Shown piece after piece: positions 33,884 through 43,014 of a DNA stretch of 64,000 nucleotides. The position numbers and the translations under genes are program-made. The stretch comes from Astrobacterium formosum (GTDB lineage: Bacteria; Pseudomonadota; Alphaproteobacteria; Rhizobiales; Xanthobacteraceae), in contig JAVDCA010000009.1 of assembly GCA_030848545.1 (NCBI GenBank), forward strand, positions 124,001 to 188,000, in the 5' to 3' direction. The number at the start of each line of letters is the position of its first letter. Position 1 is the first letter of the stretch. The notes under the pieces are model-generated. The model was given only the letters and a program-made list of their open reading frames with translations. It did not search any database and was not told the DNA's origin.

Positions 33884-35074
33884 ATGCTTCGCCCCGACAC
33901 GTTTGCGCTCACCGGCCTGTTGGCCCTCTTGACCATGATCGGGCCGGTGGCGATCGACCTCTACCTGCCGGCCTTGCCGGAGATCGGCGCCGAACTGGGC
34001 GCCCCCACGTCCAGCGTGCAGCTGACCATCTCCTTCTACCTTTTCGGCTTCGCGCTCGCCCAGATTGCCTATGGGCCACTGTCGGACGTCCGCGGCCGGC
34101 GGCCCGTCCTGTTGGTCGCCCTCGTCGTCTTCTGCGCCGCTTCGCTTCTGTGCGCGGTCGCGCCGTCGATCAAGCTCCTGATCGCCGCCAGGGCCGTGCA
34201 GGCGGTCGGCGCGGCGGGAGCCATCGTGCTCGCCCGCGCCATCGTGCGCGACATCTACAGCGGCGCCCGCGCCGGACGCGAATTGTCCATCATGGGCATG
34301 ATCATGGGGCTGGCGCCGGCAGCCGCGCCGACCATCGGCGGGCTCGTCCAGGCGGCGTTCGGCTGGCGCGCCTGTTTCGTGGCGGTGTTCGTGGCCGGGC
34401 TCGCCGCCCTGTTAATGGTGTGGTGGCTGTTGCCGGAAACGCTGCGCGACGGACCGCGTCCCAAGATCGCGCCGGCCGACCTGGTGCGCGGCTACGCCAC
34501 GGTGATGAGCCGCCGCGCCTTCCGGGCCTATCTGCTGCTGCTGTCGTCGGCCTCCGCGGGCCTGTTCGCTTACATTTCCGGTGCGTCGTTCGTGCTGCAA
34601 GAGATGTTCGGCCTCTCCCCCGTCGAATTCGGTGCGACTTTCGCATTGACGAGCGTGGGACTGATCTGCGGGAATTCCCTTTCCGCCCACATGGTCATGC
34701 GCGCCGGCATCGGCCACACCCTCGGGGTCGGCGCCGCCACGCTGGCGGCCGGCGGTTTCGCCATGGTGGCGGCGACGCACTTCTTCCCACACGCGCCCCT
34801 CGGCCTCGTCCTGCCCATGGGGCTCTACCTGGCCGGCATCGGCATGAGCATGCCGCAGGCAATGGCCGGCGCCCTGCTGCCGTTTCCGCATCACGCCGGC
34901 ACGGCGTCCTCGCTCGCCGGCTTCGTGCAGCAATGCGTCGCCGCCCTGTCGGGCGCCCTCGTCGGCCATCTCCTCGGCACCAGCGCCTGGCCGATGGTCA
35001 TCGTGGTCGCGGCAAGTGGCTGCGTGACGCTGGCAGTGTGGTGGGCAAGCCGCGGCGTGCGCGGGATGTCGTGA
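33884..35074 (+). CDS. Bcr/CflA family multidrug efflux MFS transporter
   Basis: A 396-residue, 12-helix major-facilitator protein. Helix 1 ends in the family hallmark IGPVAIDLYLPALPEI, motif A is YGPLSDVRGRRPVLL, and RAVQAVGAAGAIVLARAIVRD corresponds to antiporter motif C region. It would export drugs or metabolites by proton antiport. The small gene at 35080 converges on it with only five bases between the stops. Confidence 0.9.
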   Translation: MLRPDTFALTGLLALLTMIGPVAIDLYLPALPEIGAELGAPTSSVQLTISFYLFGFALAQIAYGPLSDVRGRRPVLLVALVVFCAASLLCAVAPSIKLLIAARAVQAVGAAGAIVLARAIVRDIYSGARAGRELSIMGMIMGLAPAAAPTIGGLVQAAFGWRACFVAVFVAGLAALLMVWWLLPETLRDGPRPKIAPADLVRGYATVMSRRAFRAYLLLLSSASAGLFAYISGASFVLQEMFGLSPVEFGATFALTSVGLICGNSLSAHMVMRAGIGHTLGVGAATLAAGGFAMVAATHFFPHAPLGLVLPMGLYLAGIGMSMPQAMAGALLPFPHHAGTASSLAGFVQQCVAALSGALVGHLLGTSAWPMVIVVAASGCVTLAVWWASRGVRGMS

Positions 35075-35079
35075 AACAA

Positions 35080-35271
35080 TCAAAGGCCTTCGACTTCCCG
35101 CCGGCGCTCGATTTCCGCCGCGACACCGCTCCAGACGCGGTGTCCCTCGGTGTCGCCGATGGCCTTGAAGTGTTGCGCCCGCTCACGCACGGAGCGCACT
35201 CCCTTGGCGCCATGCCGAGCCCACCAGAACCGCGCATACATCCGGATCGCGTCGTCCATGCTCACCCACAT
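35080..35271 (-). CDS. Small conserved alphaproteobacterial protein (63 aa), function unknown
   Basis: A short protein, MDDAIRMYARFWWARHG in its N-terminal part and VWSGVAAEIERRR near the end, rich in basic and aromatic residues. I recall similar 60-70-residue proteins from Rhizobiales genomes, usually unannotated. The ATG at 35271 is preceded by GGAG with seven bases spacing; ATG 35259 is the alternative. It converges on the MFS gene with five bases between the stops. No function can be proposed beyond a possible nucleic-acid or protein-binding role suggested by charge. Confidence 0.65.
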   Translation of the reverse strand: MWVSMDDAIRMYARFWWARHGAKGVRSVRERAQHFKAIGDTEGHRVWSGVAAEIERRREVEGL

Positions 35272-35376
35272 GGCCAATCTCCGCCCTCGTTGAAGTGATC
35301 TGTCGGCTCAACGACACGGAATGCATGCGCGTTCCGGGACGCGGCGGGGCAATTCTGTGATCATCGATGGCGTTGC

Positions 35377-37629
35377 CTAGCGGCGGCCGATGACGCGATC
35401 CAGGAACCAGCCGTCGAGGCCGAGTTCCGCCTGCGGGCGGGTATGGTCGCGTGCCGCGACGCGGGGTTGCGGGGTCGCCACGATCCCGGAGCCGGTCCTG
35501 GAGCCAGTCCCGGAGCTGATCCCGGAATTGGTTCCGGTGCCGGCCACGGGAGCGGGCGGCGCTGGCGCCACCACCGCCGGCGGTCCGGCAAAGAGCTTTC
35601 CGAGCAAGCCGTCGCGCGGCGCGGTCGGCAGTGCGGCGACCGGAACCTGGGCGTGGGCCTGCCGCATGAACCGGCTCCATACCTCGACCGGCAGACCGCT
35701 GCCGGTCGCCTTCTTGGTGGGCGAGGAATCGTCATTGCCGACCCAGACGCCGGTGATCAGGTGGGACGTGTAGCCGATGAACCAGCCGTCGCGGAATTCC
35801 TGCGAGGTGCCGGTCTTGCCGGCGGCGCTCCAGCCCGGCAGGTCGGCCTTGCGGGCGGTTCCGGTCAGGAGCGTTTCGCGCATCATGGCGTTCATCATGG
35901 CGACGTATTGCAGCTCGACGACGCGGCTTGGGGGCTCGTCGGCGCGGGTATAGAGAAGGCGGCCGTCATGGGTGCGCACCCGTTCGATCACGTGCGCCGG
36001 GGCGGCATTGCCGCCATTGGCGAACGGTGCGAAGGCCGACGTCAGCTCGAGCAGGGACACCTCCGAGGTGCCGAGCGCGATCGACGGATTGGGGTCGAGC
36101 TTGGAGGCGATGCCGAGCCGGTGGGCGGTCTTGACCACGGCCGTCGGGCCGAATTCCAGCACCAGGCGTACCGACACCGTGTTGAGCGACATGGCGAGCG
36201 CCTGCGTCAGCGTCACCCGGCCGAAATATTCGCGGGTGTAGTTCTCCGGCTTCCAGCCCTTGAGCGCGACGGGCTTGTCCTCGCGCACGCTGTCGGGGGT
36301 GAGGCCGCGCTCCAGCGCGGTCAGATAGACGAACGGCTTGAAGGCGGAGCCGGGCTGGCGCTTGGCGACGACGGCGCGGTTGAACTGGCTGTCGGCATAG
36401 TTCCTGCCGCCGACGAGGGCCCGCACGGCGCCGTCCGGCGTCATCGCCACGAGCGCCCCCTGCTCGACATCGTAGCGCGCCCCCTTGGCGGCGAGTTCGT
36501 CCATGAGCGCCTTCTCGGCGTTCGCCTGCAGGGCGGGGTCGAGGCTCGTCTCGACGATGACGTCTTCGTCGACACGGCCGATCAGGTCATTGACAGCGTC
36601 CATCACCCAATCGGCGGCGTAGTTGATGGAGCCGCCGGCCGACGGCTTCACGACCCGCGGCGGGTTGGCCATGGCGGTCTTGACCGCCGCCTCGGGGACG
36701 AAGCCCGCGTCCGCCATGGCGGAAAGCACCACCTGGCTGCGGCGCTCGGCCGCCTCGAAATTGCGGTTGGGGGCGAGCCGCGACGGTGACTTGACGAGGC
36801 CGGCGAGCAGGGCGGACTCGGCGAGTGTCGCCTGGCGCGCCGACTTGCCGAAATAGCGCTGCATCGCCGCCTCGATCCCATAGGCGCCGGAGCCGAAATA
36901 GACGCGGTTGAGATAGAGCGAAAGGATCTCGCCCTTGGAGAATTTGCGCTCCAGCCACAGCGCCAGCATGGCCTCCTGGAGCTTGCGGAAGACGGTGCGC
37001 TCCTGGGTCAGGAACAGGTTCTTGGCGAGCTGTTGGGTGATGGTCGAGCCGCCCTGGGCGACGCCGCGGTGCATCACATTGGCGAGTGCCGCGCGGGCGA
37101 GCCCAATGGGATCGAGACCCCAATGGGAATAGAACCGGCGGTCCTCGATGGCGAGAAACGCCTTGGGGAGGTGGTCCGGCATGTCCTTCAGCGCGATCGC
37201 CACCCCGCCCATGTCGCCACGGGTCGCGATCAGGGTGCCGCTCGTCCCGACGATCTGGACGGTGGGGGGGCGCTTGGGAATTTCCAGCGACTGGATGGGA
37301 GGAAGCGTGGTGGCGACCCAGATGAACGTGCCGACCACGGCGATGCAGCACCACAGGGCCGCGACCGCGCCCCAATAGGCCATCCGGCCGAGGCTCGGCA
37401 TGCGGCCGTTCCAGGACCCGGCGCCCCAGGATCTGCCGCCGCGGCGCTTCTTCTTTGCCCGCGGACGCCGTGGCGGGGACGGGGCGAGGTCATCGTCGGC
37501 AGCCGCGTGGGCCGCGCCGGCACGCCGCGGTCGCTCGGATCGCGGCACGCCGCGGTCTTCGGGCGTGAGCTCGACCGCCGGTGCCCCGTCGGTGCGCCCT
37601 CCGTCGGTCCGCTTGCGCTTTCCCGCCAT
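35377..37629 (-). CDS. Bifunctional class A penicillin-binding protein (PBP1A type)
   Basis: A 750-residue peptidoglycan synthase. A long basic and proline-rich cytoplasmic tail (1-80) is followed by a membrane anchor at about 83-105. The GT51 transglycosylase domain has the catalytic glutamate in IEDRRFYSHWG (Glu162) and GGSTITQQLAKNLFL. The transpeptidase has SxxK at 428-431 (GSAFKPF), SLN at 481-483 and KTGT at 605-608. A Pro/Ala-rich C-terminal tail closes it. It polymerises and crosslinks cell wall on the outer face of the inner membrane. Transcribed alone. Confidence 0.93.
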   Translation of the reverse strand: MAGKRKRTDGGRTDGAPAVELTPEDRGVPRSERPRRAGAAHAAADDDLAPSPPRRPRAKKKRRGGRSWGAGSWNGRMPSLGRMAYWGAVAALWCCIAVVGTFIWVATTLPPIQSLEIPKRPPTVQIVGTSGTLIATRGDMGGVAIALKDMPDHLPKAFLAIEDRRFYSHWGLDPIGLARAALANVMHRGVAQGGSTITQQLAKNLFLTQERTVFRKLQEAMLALWLERKFSKGEILSLYLNRVYFGSGAYGIEAAMQRYFGKSARQATLAESALLAGLVKSPSRLAPNRNFEAAERRSQVVLSAMADAGFVPEAAVKTAMANPPRVVKPSAGGSINYAADWVMDAVNDLIGRVDEDVIVETSLDPALQANAEKALMDELAAKGARYDVEQGALVAMTPDGAVRALVGGRNYADSQFNRAVVAKRQPGSAFKPFVYLTALERGLTPDSVREDKPVALKGWKPENYTREYFGRVTLTQALAMSLNTVSVRLVLEFGPTAVVKTAHRLGIASKLDPNPSIALGTSEVSLLELTSAFAPFANGGNAAPAHVIERVRTHDGRLLYTRADEPPSRVVELQYVAMMNAMMRETLLTGTARKADLPGWSAAGKTGTSQEFRDGWFIGYTSHLITGVWVGNDDSSPTKKATGSGLPVEVWSRFMRQAHAQVPVAALPTAPRDGLLGKLFAGPPAVVAPAPPAPVAGTGTNSGISSGTGSRTGSGIVATPQPRVAARDHTRPQAELGLDGWFLDRVIGRR

Positions 37630-37854
37630 TGACCCCCGTCCTCGGGCCGTCCACGCCCGTCTGCACGCTAGATCGGCCGATTTAAGGGGGCGTTACCGGG
37701 GTGAGACCGAGCCCCCTTGCGGCCAGGAATTGCATCGCCCGCAGGTATCTAGGGGGCGAGTACCGTCGGGGCCTGCCGGCCGCTCCGCGGGTCTTCTGGG
37801 TTGCTTTGTCGCTTTCGCTTCTCGCAATGACGAGGCCGGTGGACGCCGCCTCGT

Positions 37855-40659
37855 TCACGCCGGCACGGCTTTGGCCGCGGCGATCGGGGCGTGGGTGGTG
37901 AACAGCTGGATCAGCGCCCGCTTGATCGCCGCCTGCCGGGTCGGCGACGCGATCTTCGCACCCAGCAGATCGGTGACGTAGAAGACGTCGACGGCGCGTT
38001 CGCCGAAGGTCGCCACATGCGCCGAGGCGATGTTGAGGTTGAGCTTGGAGAGCGTCGTCGTCAGCTCGAACAAGAGGCCGGGCCGGTCGAGGCCCGACAC
38101 TTCGACCACCGTGTAGCGGTTCGACCACTGATTGTTGACCGACACGTCGGGTTCGATCGCGAAGGCCTTGATGCGCCCCTTGGGGGCCGCGCGCTTGGCG
38201 ACCACATCCGGCATGCGCAACTCGCCCGACAGCGTGCGCTCGATGGCGTCGGCGATGCGGATAGCGCGCCGGTTCTCGTCGTCGTCGCGTTCGAATTCGC
38301 GGGTGAGCGAGATGGTGTCGAGCGCGAGCCCGTCGGTCGTCGTGTAGATCTGGGCATCGACGATATTGGCGCCGGCGACCGCGCAGGCGCCGGCGATCAC
38401 CGACAGGAGCCAGGGGTGGTCGGGGGCGAGGACCGTCAGGATGGTGACGCCCCGGGCAGGGTCGTGGCTGACCCCGGTGGCGAGGTTCTTGCCGGCGGCT
38501 TCGGCCGAGCGCACGAACTTGGCGTGGGAGAGCTTGGCGGCGAGGTCGACCTTGAGCCAGTAGGCCGGATAATGGCGGGCCACATAACGGTCGAGCTCGT
38601 CCGTGGGCCAGTCGGCGAGCTCGTGCCGCAGCTCCGCCTGTGCGATGGCGACGCGCTGGGCGCGGTCCACTTCCGAGAAGCCGCCGGTGAGCGCCGGCTC
38701 GGTCTCGTAATAGAGCGCGCGTAGAAGCTGCGCCTTCCAGCCGTTCCAGACCCCCGGGCCGACCGCGCGGATGTCGGCGGTGGTCAGGATGGTCAAAAGC
38801 TTCATGCGCTCGAGCGACTGCACGACGGCGGAGAAGTTCTCGATGGTCTTGCGGTCGGAGAGGTCGCGCGACTGCGCGATGGTCGACATCACCAGATGCT
38901 TCTCGATCAGCCAGGTGAGCGTCTCGGTGTCGGCCGGCGACAAGCCGAATCGCGGTCCGAGACGCTTGGCCAGGCGGGCCCCGAGGAGCGAATGATCCTC
39001 GGGCCGGCCCTTGGCGATGTCGTGCAGGAACAGGCCGACATAGAGCACGGTGCGGTGTGCCGGCAGGATGGAACGGATCAGCTCGTTGGCGAGGCCGTAG
39101 TGTTCGTTGGTGCCGGCCTCGATCTCGGCGAGCACGCCGATGCAGCGCAGAAGGTGCTCGTCGACCGTGTAGTGATGATACATGTTGAACTGCATCATCG
39201 ACACGACGCGGCCGAACTCGGGGATGAAACGTCCGAGCACGCCGGTCTCGTTCATGCGCCGCAGCACGATCTCGGTGTCGTCCTTGGCGGTCAGGATCTC
39301 CAGGAACATGCGGTTGGCTTCCGGGTCTTCGCGCAGGTCCCGGTCGATGAGCTTGAGCGAGCGGGTGGCGAGCCGCATGGCGTCGGGGTGGAAGGCGAGC
39401 GAGTGCTTCTGCGCCAGCCGGAAAATGCGGATCAGGTTGACGGGGTCGCGCCGGAAGGCGTCGTCGTCGACGACGTTGATGCGGTTGTTGTCGACGGAAA
39501 AATCCTCGCTCTCACGCAGCGACTTGCGGCCGCGCGGACGCAGGCGGGCGACGAAACGGTTGAGGACGGGGATCGGCTTGGCCTGGCGCTCCTCCAGCCG
39601 CGCGCACAGGATGGCGGTCAGGTCGCCGACGTCCTTGGCGATCAGGAAGTAGTGCTTCATGAAGCGCTCGACGTCCTGCATGCCGGGATGGGACGTGTAG
39701 CCGAGCCTTTGCGCGATATCGCGCTGGATGTCGAAGGACAGACGCTCTTCCGCCCGGCCGGTGACGAAGTGCATGTGACAGCGCACCGCCCACAGGAAGT
39801 CCTCGCAGCGGCGGAACAGCTTGAGTTCCTGGGCGTCGAAGACGCCGTGTGAGATCAATTCCTGCAGCTCGCGCACCAGGTAGACGTATTTGGCGATCCA
39901 GAACAGGGTGTGCAGATCGCGCAGGCCGCCCTTGCCGTCCTTGATGTTCGGCTCGACCAGATAGCGGGAGGCGCCGGAGCGGCGGTGTCGCTCCTCGCGC
40001 TCGGCGAGCTTGGCATTGACGAATTCCGGCGCCGTGCCGTGCGCCACCTGCTTGCCGAAGCGCGCCGTCAACTCGTCGAACAGGGCCTTGTCGCCGAGCA
40101 GGAAGCGGGCCTCGAGGATCGCAGTGCGCACCGTCATGTCGGCCTTGGCCTGGCGGATGCACTCGTCGACCGAACGGGTGGCGTGGCCGACCTTCAATCC
40201 CATGTCCCAGAGGCAATAAAGGATCACCTCGGCGATCGACTCGCCCCAGGCGGTCTGCTTGTAGGGCAGGAGGAACAGGAGATCGATGTCCGAGCCCGGC
40301 GCCATCAGGCCGCGGCCGTAGCCGCCGGTCGCCACGATCGCCATGCGCTCGGAGTCGGACGGGTTCTCCGACGGGTAGAGATGGTTGACGGCGAACTCGT
40401 AGAGGATGCGGATGACCTCATCCTGGACGTCGCACAATCGCTCGGCGCACAGCCGTCCGCGCCGGTCCGCCAGGAGAAGCCGCTCGGCCTCCTGACGCGC
40501 TTCGTTCAGCGCCGTCTTGAGCCGTATGGCGACGGCGGTGCGCATTTCGCGCTCGGCGCCGACATATTGCTGCGCCAGCCCCTGCAGCTCGGCGGCGAGG
40601 CCGCGGCTGTCCAGGAGCTCCGAGGGGGCGGCGGTGGCATGATCGGCAGGCGACGGCAT
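37855..40659 (-). CDS. glnD: Bifunctional [protein-PII] uridylyltransferase/uridylyl-removing enzyme
   Basis: The 934-residue nitrogen sensor that uridylylates PII proteins when glutamine is low and removes UMP when it is high. Domains in order: nucleotidyltransferase with GGYGRGLMAPGSDIDLLFL (about 112-130), helical region, HD hydrolase with YHHYTVDEHLLRCIG and LFLHDIAKGRPEDHSLLGA, and two C-terminal ACT glutamine-sensing domains (TVLAPDHPWLLSVIAGA and EVSGLDRPGLLFELT). Length fits the family. It lies alone between the PBP gene and a divergent ABC operon. Confidence 0.96.
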   Translation of the reverse strand: MPSPADHATAAPSELLDSRGLAAELQGLAQQYVGAEREMRTAVAIRLKTALNEARQEAERLLLADRRGRLCAERLCDVQDEVIRILYEFAVNHLYPSENPSDSERMAIVATGGYGRGLMAPGSDIDLLFLLPYKQTAWGESIAEVILYCLWDMGLKVGHATRSVDECIRQAKADMTVRTAILEARFLLGDKALFDELTARFGKQVAHGTAPEFVNAKLAEREERHRRSGASRYLVEPNIKDGKGGLRDLHTLFWIAKYVYLVRELQELISHGVFDAQELKLFRRCEDFLWAVRCHMHFVTGRAEERLSFDIQRDIAQRLGYTSHPGMQDVERFMKHYFLIAKDVGDLTAILCARLEERQAKPIPVLNRFVARLRPRGRKSLRESEDFSVDNNRINVVDDDAFRRDPVNLIRIFRLAQKHSLAFHPDAMRLATRSLKLIDRDLREDPEANRMFLEILTAKDDTEIVLRRMNETGVLGRFIPEFGRVVSMMQFNMYHHYTVDEHLLRCIGVLAEIEAGTNEHYGLANELIRSILPAHRTVLYVGLFLHDIAKGRPEDHSLLGARLAKRLGPRFGLSPADTETLTWLIEKHLVMSTIAQSRDLSDRKTIENFSAVVQSLERMKLLTILTTADIRAVGPGVWNGWKAQLLRALYYETEPALTGGFSEVDRAQRVAIAQAELRHELADWPTDELDRYVARHYPAYWLKVDLAAKLSHAKFVRSAEAAGKNLATGVSHDPARGVTILTVLAPDHPWLLSVIAGACAVAGANIVDAQIYTTTDGLALDTISLTREFERDDDENRRAIRIADAIERTLSGELRMPDVVAKRAAPKGRIKAFAIEPDVSVNNQWSNRYTVVEVSGLDRPGLLFELTTTLSKLNLNIASAHVATFGERAVDVFYVTDLLGAKIASPTRQAAIKRALIQLFTTHAPIAAAKAVPA

Positions 40660-41015
40660 GGTCGATGGATTCCCGAATGTCCTCGACGTCGATAGCGGAG
40701 CCAGAGGATCGTGTCACCGTCCGTACGGTGCAGAAAGGCAATGTCTCTTCTTCGCTGAGCCCTCAGGGCGATATGTTCGTTTCTCTTAAGGCCTTATATT
40801 TGCTAGTCTATTCCTTTGACCGCGAAGATCCTCCTGTCTACAACTCGTCCGGTCGCGCCGATTTGAGCAGCCAGCTTGCGGGCGCGTAACAAGTGCAGCT
40901 AAAGCGGGGGCCCGCCCCTCGCATGATCAAGGGCGGGCCTTAACCCCCGCCTCCATTCCACCGGCCTCGCTCGCAATGTGGGTACGAGCGATGGCTCGCC
41001 GCTATGGAGGTCGCC
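40660..41015. promoter_or_regulatory. Divergent spacer glnD / ABC binding protein
   Basis: The interval contains presumed promoters for both directions. An AT-rich patch lies around 40790-40850. It also holds the palindrome at 40904-40950. Confidence 0.45.
40904..40950. repeat. GC-rich interrupted palindrome
   Basis: GCGGGGG at 40904-40910 pairs with CCCCCGC at 40944-40950, and CCCGCCC at 40911-40917 with GGGCGGG at 40931-40937. It sits about 65 bases upstream of the binding-protein gene and could influence transcription or message stability. Confidence 0.75.
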
Positions 41016-41990
41016 ATGACCCGAGTGTCCCGACGTTCGTTTTTTGTCTTTGGCCTCGCCGCCGGGCTTTTGCCCGCGGCGTCCGGACTGGCCGCCGACA
41101 CGCCCAAGGAAATCCGGATCGACTGGGCGACCTACAATCCGGTGTCGATGGTCCTTAAGGACAAAGGCCTCTTGGAAAAGGAATTCCGGCAAGACGGCAT
41201 TGCGATCCGCTGGGTGCAGACGCTCGGGTCCAACAAGGCGCTGGAATTCCTCAATGCGGGTTCGCTGGATTTCGGTTCGACCGCCGGTTCGGCGGCGCTC
41301 GTGGCGAAGATCAACGGCAATCCGATCAAGTCCATCTATGTCTATTCGCGGCCCGAATGGACGGCGCTCGTCACCAAGGATCCGGCCATCACCAAGGTCG
41401 CGGATCTCAAAGGCAAGCGCGTCGCCGTCACCCGCGGCACCGACCCGCATATCTTCCTGGTACGGGCGCTCCTCGATGCCGGCCTGACCGAAAAGGACAT
41501 CACCCCCGTCCTCCTGCAGCATCCCGACGGCAAGACGGCGCTGATCCGCGGCGACGTCGCGGCCTGGGCGGGCCTCGATCCCATGATGGCGCAGGCGGAA
41601 GTGGAGGACGGCGCCCGGCTGTTCTACCGCAAGGCCGACGCCAACACCTTCGGGATCCTCAACGCCCGCGAGGAATTTTTGCGCGAGCATCCCGATCTCG
41701 TCCGCCGCGTCCTCGCCGTCTACGAGGAAGCGCGCAAATACTCGCTCGACCACTACGACGAGGTGAAGAAGACCTTCAGGGCGGTCACCAAACTGCCCGA
41801 GGCGGTGGTCGACAAGCAGCTCAAGGAGCGCACCGAACTCACTCACAGCCGCATCGGCGCGCCGCAGCGGGACTCGATCCTCGCCGCCGGCCTCGCCCTG
41901 CAGCAGGCGGGCGTGATTGCGGCCAATGTGGACGTGAGGAAGGCCGTCGATGAACTGATCGACGACCGCGTGCCGATCAGCGGCAATTGA
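41016..41990 (+). CDS. ABC transporter substrate-binding protein (sulfonate/nitrate/taurine family)
   Basis: A 324-residue SsuA/TauA-type periplasmic protein. The N-terminus TRVSRRSFFVFGLAAG resembles a Tat-type twin-arginine signal, cleaved near SGLAA. The mature protein shows IRIDWATYNPVSMVLKDKG and the LNAGSLDFGSTAGSAA loop found in aliphatic-sulfonate binders. GGAGG at 41006-41010 precedes the ATG. With the permease and ATPase that follow it forms a complete importer; the substrate could be a sulfonate but is not proven. Confidence 0.88.
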   Translation: MTRVSRRSFFVFGLAAGLLPAASGLAADTPKEIRIDWATYNPVSMVLKDKGLLEKEFRQDGIAIRWVQTLGSNKALEFLNAGSLDFGSTAGSAALVAKINGNPIKSIYVYSRPEWTALVTKDPAITKVADLKGKRVAVTRGTDPHIFLVRALLDAGLTEKDITPVLLQHPDGKTALIRGDVAAWAGLDPMMAQAEVEDGARLFYRKADANTFGILNAREEFLREHPDLVRRVLAVYEEARKYSLDHYDEVKKTFRAVTKLPEAVVDKQLKERTELTHSRIGAPQRDSILAAGLALQQAGVIAANVDVRKAVDELIDDRVPISGN

Positions 41991-42017
41991 GCAACACACT
42001 GTTTGGCCGTTGACCGC

Positions 42018-42117
42018 CCTCACCCTGAGGAGCGGCCCGCTTGGGCCGCGTCTCGAAGGGCGGGGGCGGCCCCATCCTTCGAGACGCGCTCCAAGAGGAG
42101 CGCTCCTCAGGATGAGG
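42018..42117. repeat. 100-base palindromic intergenic element
   Basis: Outer arms CCTCACCCTGAGGAGC (42018-42033) and GCTCCTCAGGATGAGG (42102-42117), inner arms CGCGTCTCGAAGG (42047-42059) and its complement (42076-42088). It lies inside the ABC operon between binding-protein and permease genes. This type of element is common in Bradyrhizobiaceae spacers and may attenuate or stabilise the message. Confidence 0.85.
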
Positions 42118-42168
42118 CCGATCGATGGTGTCGCTCGCGGTCACGCCGATGCAACCTGGTCCATTCCC

Positions 42169-43014
42169 ATGTCTCTTGTGCGCATGTTGGTCGAGACCGA
42201 AGCCCCCGCCGCCGACCTTGCTCAGCCGGTCGATGCATTCGCGGGCGTGCGCCGGTTCGCCCTCGGCCTCCTCATTCCACTGGCGCTCGCGCTCGCCTGG
42301 GAAGCCGCCGTGCGGGCGGGCCTCACAGATGGGCGCTTGGTGCCGCCGCCGTCGCGCATCTATGAAACCTTCGTCGGGCTCGCCGCCTCGGGCGAACTCC
42401 CGCGCCATGCCGCGGCGACGATCCTGCGCGTCGCCCTCGGTTTCGGGCTCGGCGTCGCCGCCGGCACGCTCGCCGGCGCCGTCGCCGGATACTGGGCTCT
42501 CGCCCGTGTCCTGATGGACCCGACCCTGCAGGCTTTGCGCGCGATACCCTCCATCGCCTGGGTGCCGCTGTTCATCCTGTGGCTCGGCATCTTCGAGGAA
42601 TCCAAGATCGCCCTGATCGCCGTCGGCGTGTTCTTTCCGGTCTATCTCGGCGTCATGGGGGCGATCCTCGCGGTCGACCGCAAGCTCGTCGAGGTCGGCC
42701 GTGTCTTCCGGCTCGGCGGTCCGGCCATGATCCGCCGCATCCTCCTGCCGGCGGTCCTGCCCGCCTATGTGGTGGCGCTGCGCTCTGGCCTCGGGCTCGG
42801 CTGGATGTTCGTGGTCGCGGCCGAGTTCATGGGTGCGTCCGAGGGGCTCGGTTATCTCCTCATCGACGGCCAGCAGCTCGGCAAGCCGGCCCAGATCGTC
42901 GCCGCCATCATTGCGTTCGCGGTGATCGGCAAGGCGACCGACTGGATATTGACCGCCGCGACGACGCCGTTCCTGCGTTGGCAGGATGCTTTCGGCCAGG
43001 CGGAGACGCCGTGA
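42169..43014 (+). CDS. ABC transporter permease (SsuC/TauC family)
   Basis: A 281-residue inner-membrane permease with about six helices. It contains the cytoplasmic EAA-type loop (VFRLGGPAMIRRILLPAVLP), the GLGLGWMFVVAAEFMGASEGLG segment typical of nitrate/sulfonate permeases, and ALRAIPSIAWVPLFILWLG. I place the start at ATG 42169, after the palindromic element; ATG 42184 is possible. Its stop overlaps the ATPase start by one base (TGATG). Confidence 0.88.
   Translation: MSLVRMLVETEAPAADLAQPVDAFAGVRRFALGLLIPLALALAWEAAVRAGLTDGRLVPPPSRIYETFVGLAASGELPRHAAATILRVALGFGLGVAAGTLAGAVAGYWALARVLMDPTLQALRAIPSIAWVPLFILWLGIFEESKIALIAVGVFFPVYLGVMGAILAVDRKLVEVGRVFRLGGPAMIRRILLPAVLPAYVVALRSGLGLGWMFVVAAEFMGASEGLGYLLIDGQQLGKPAQIVAAIIAFAVIGKATDWILTAATTPFLRWQDAFGQAETP

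Noticed and set aside
40904-40950. Palindrome as a riboswitch for the sulfonate-type importer
   Set aside because: It is a plain GC-rich hairpin without any recognisable aptamer blocks.
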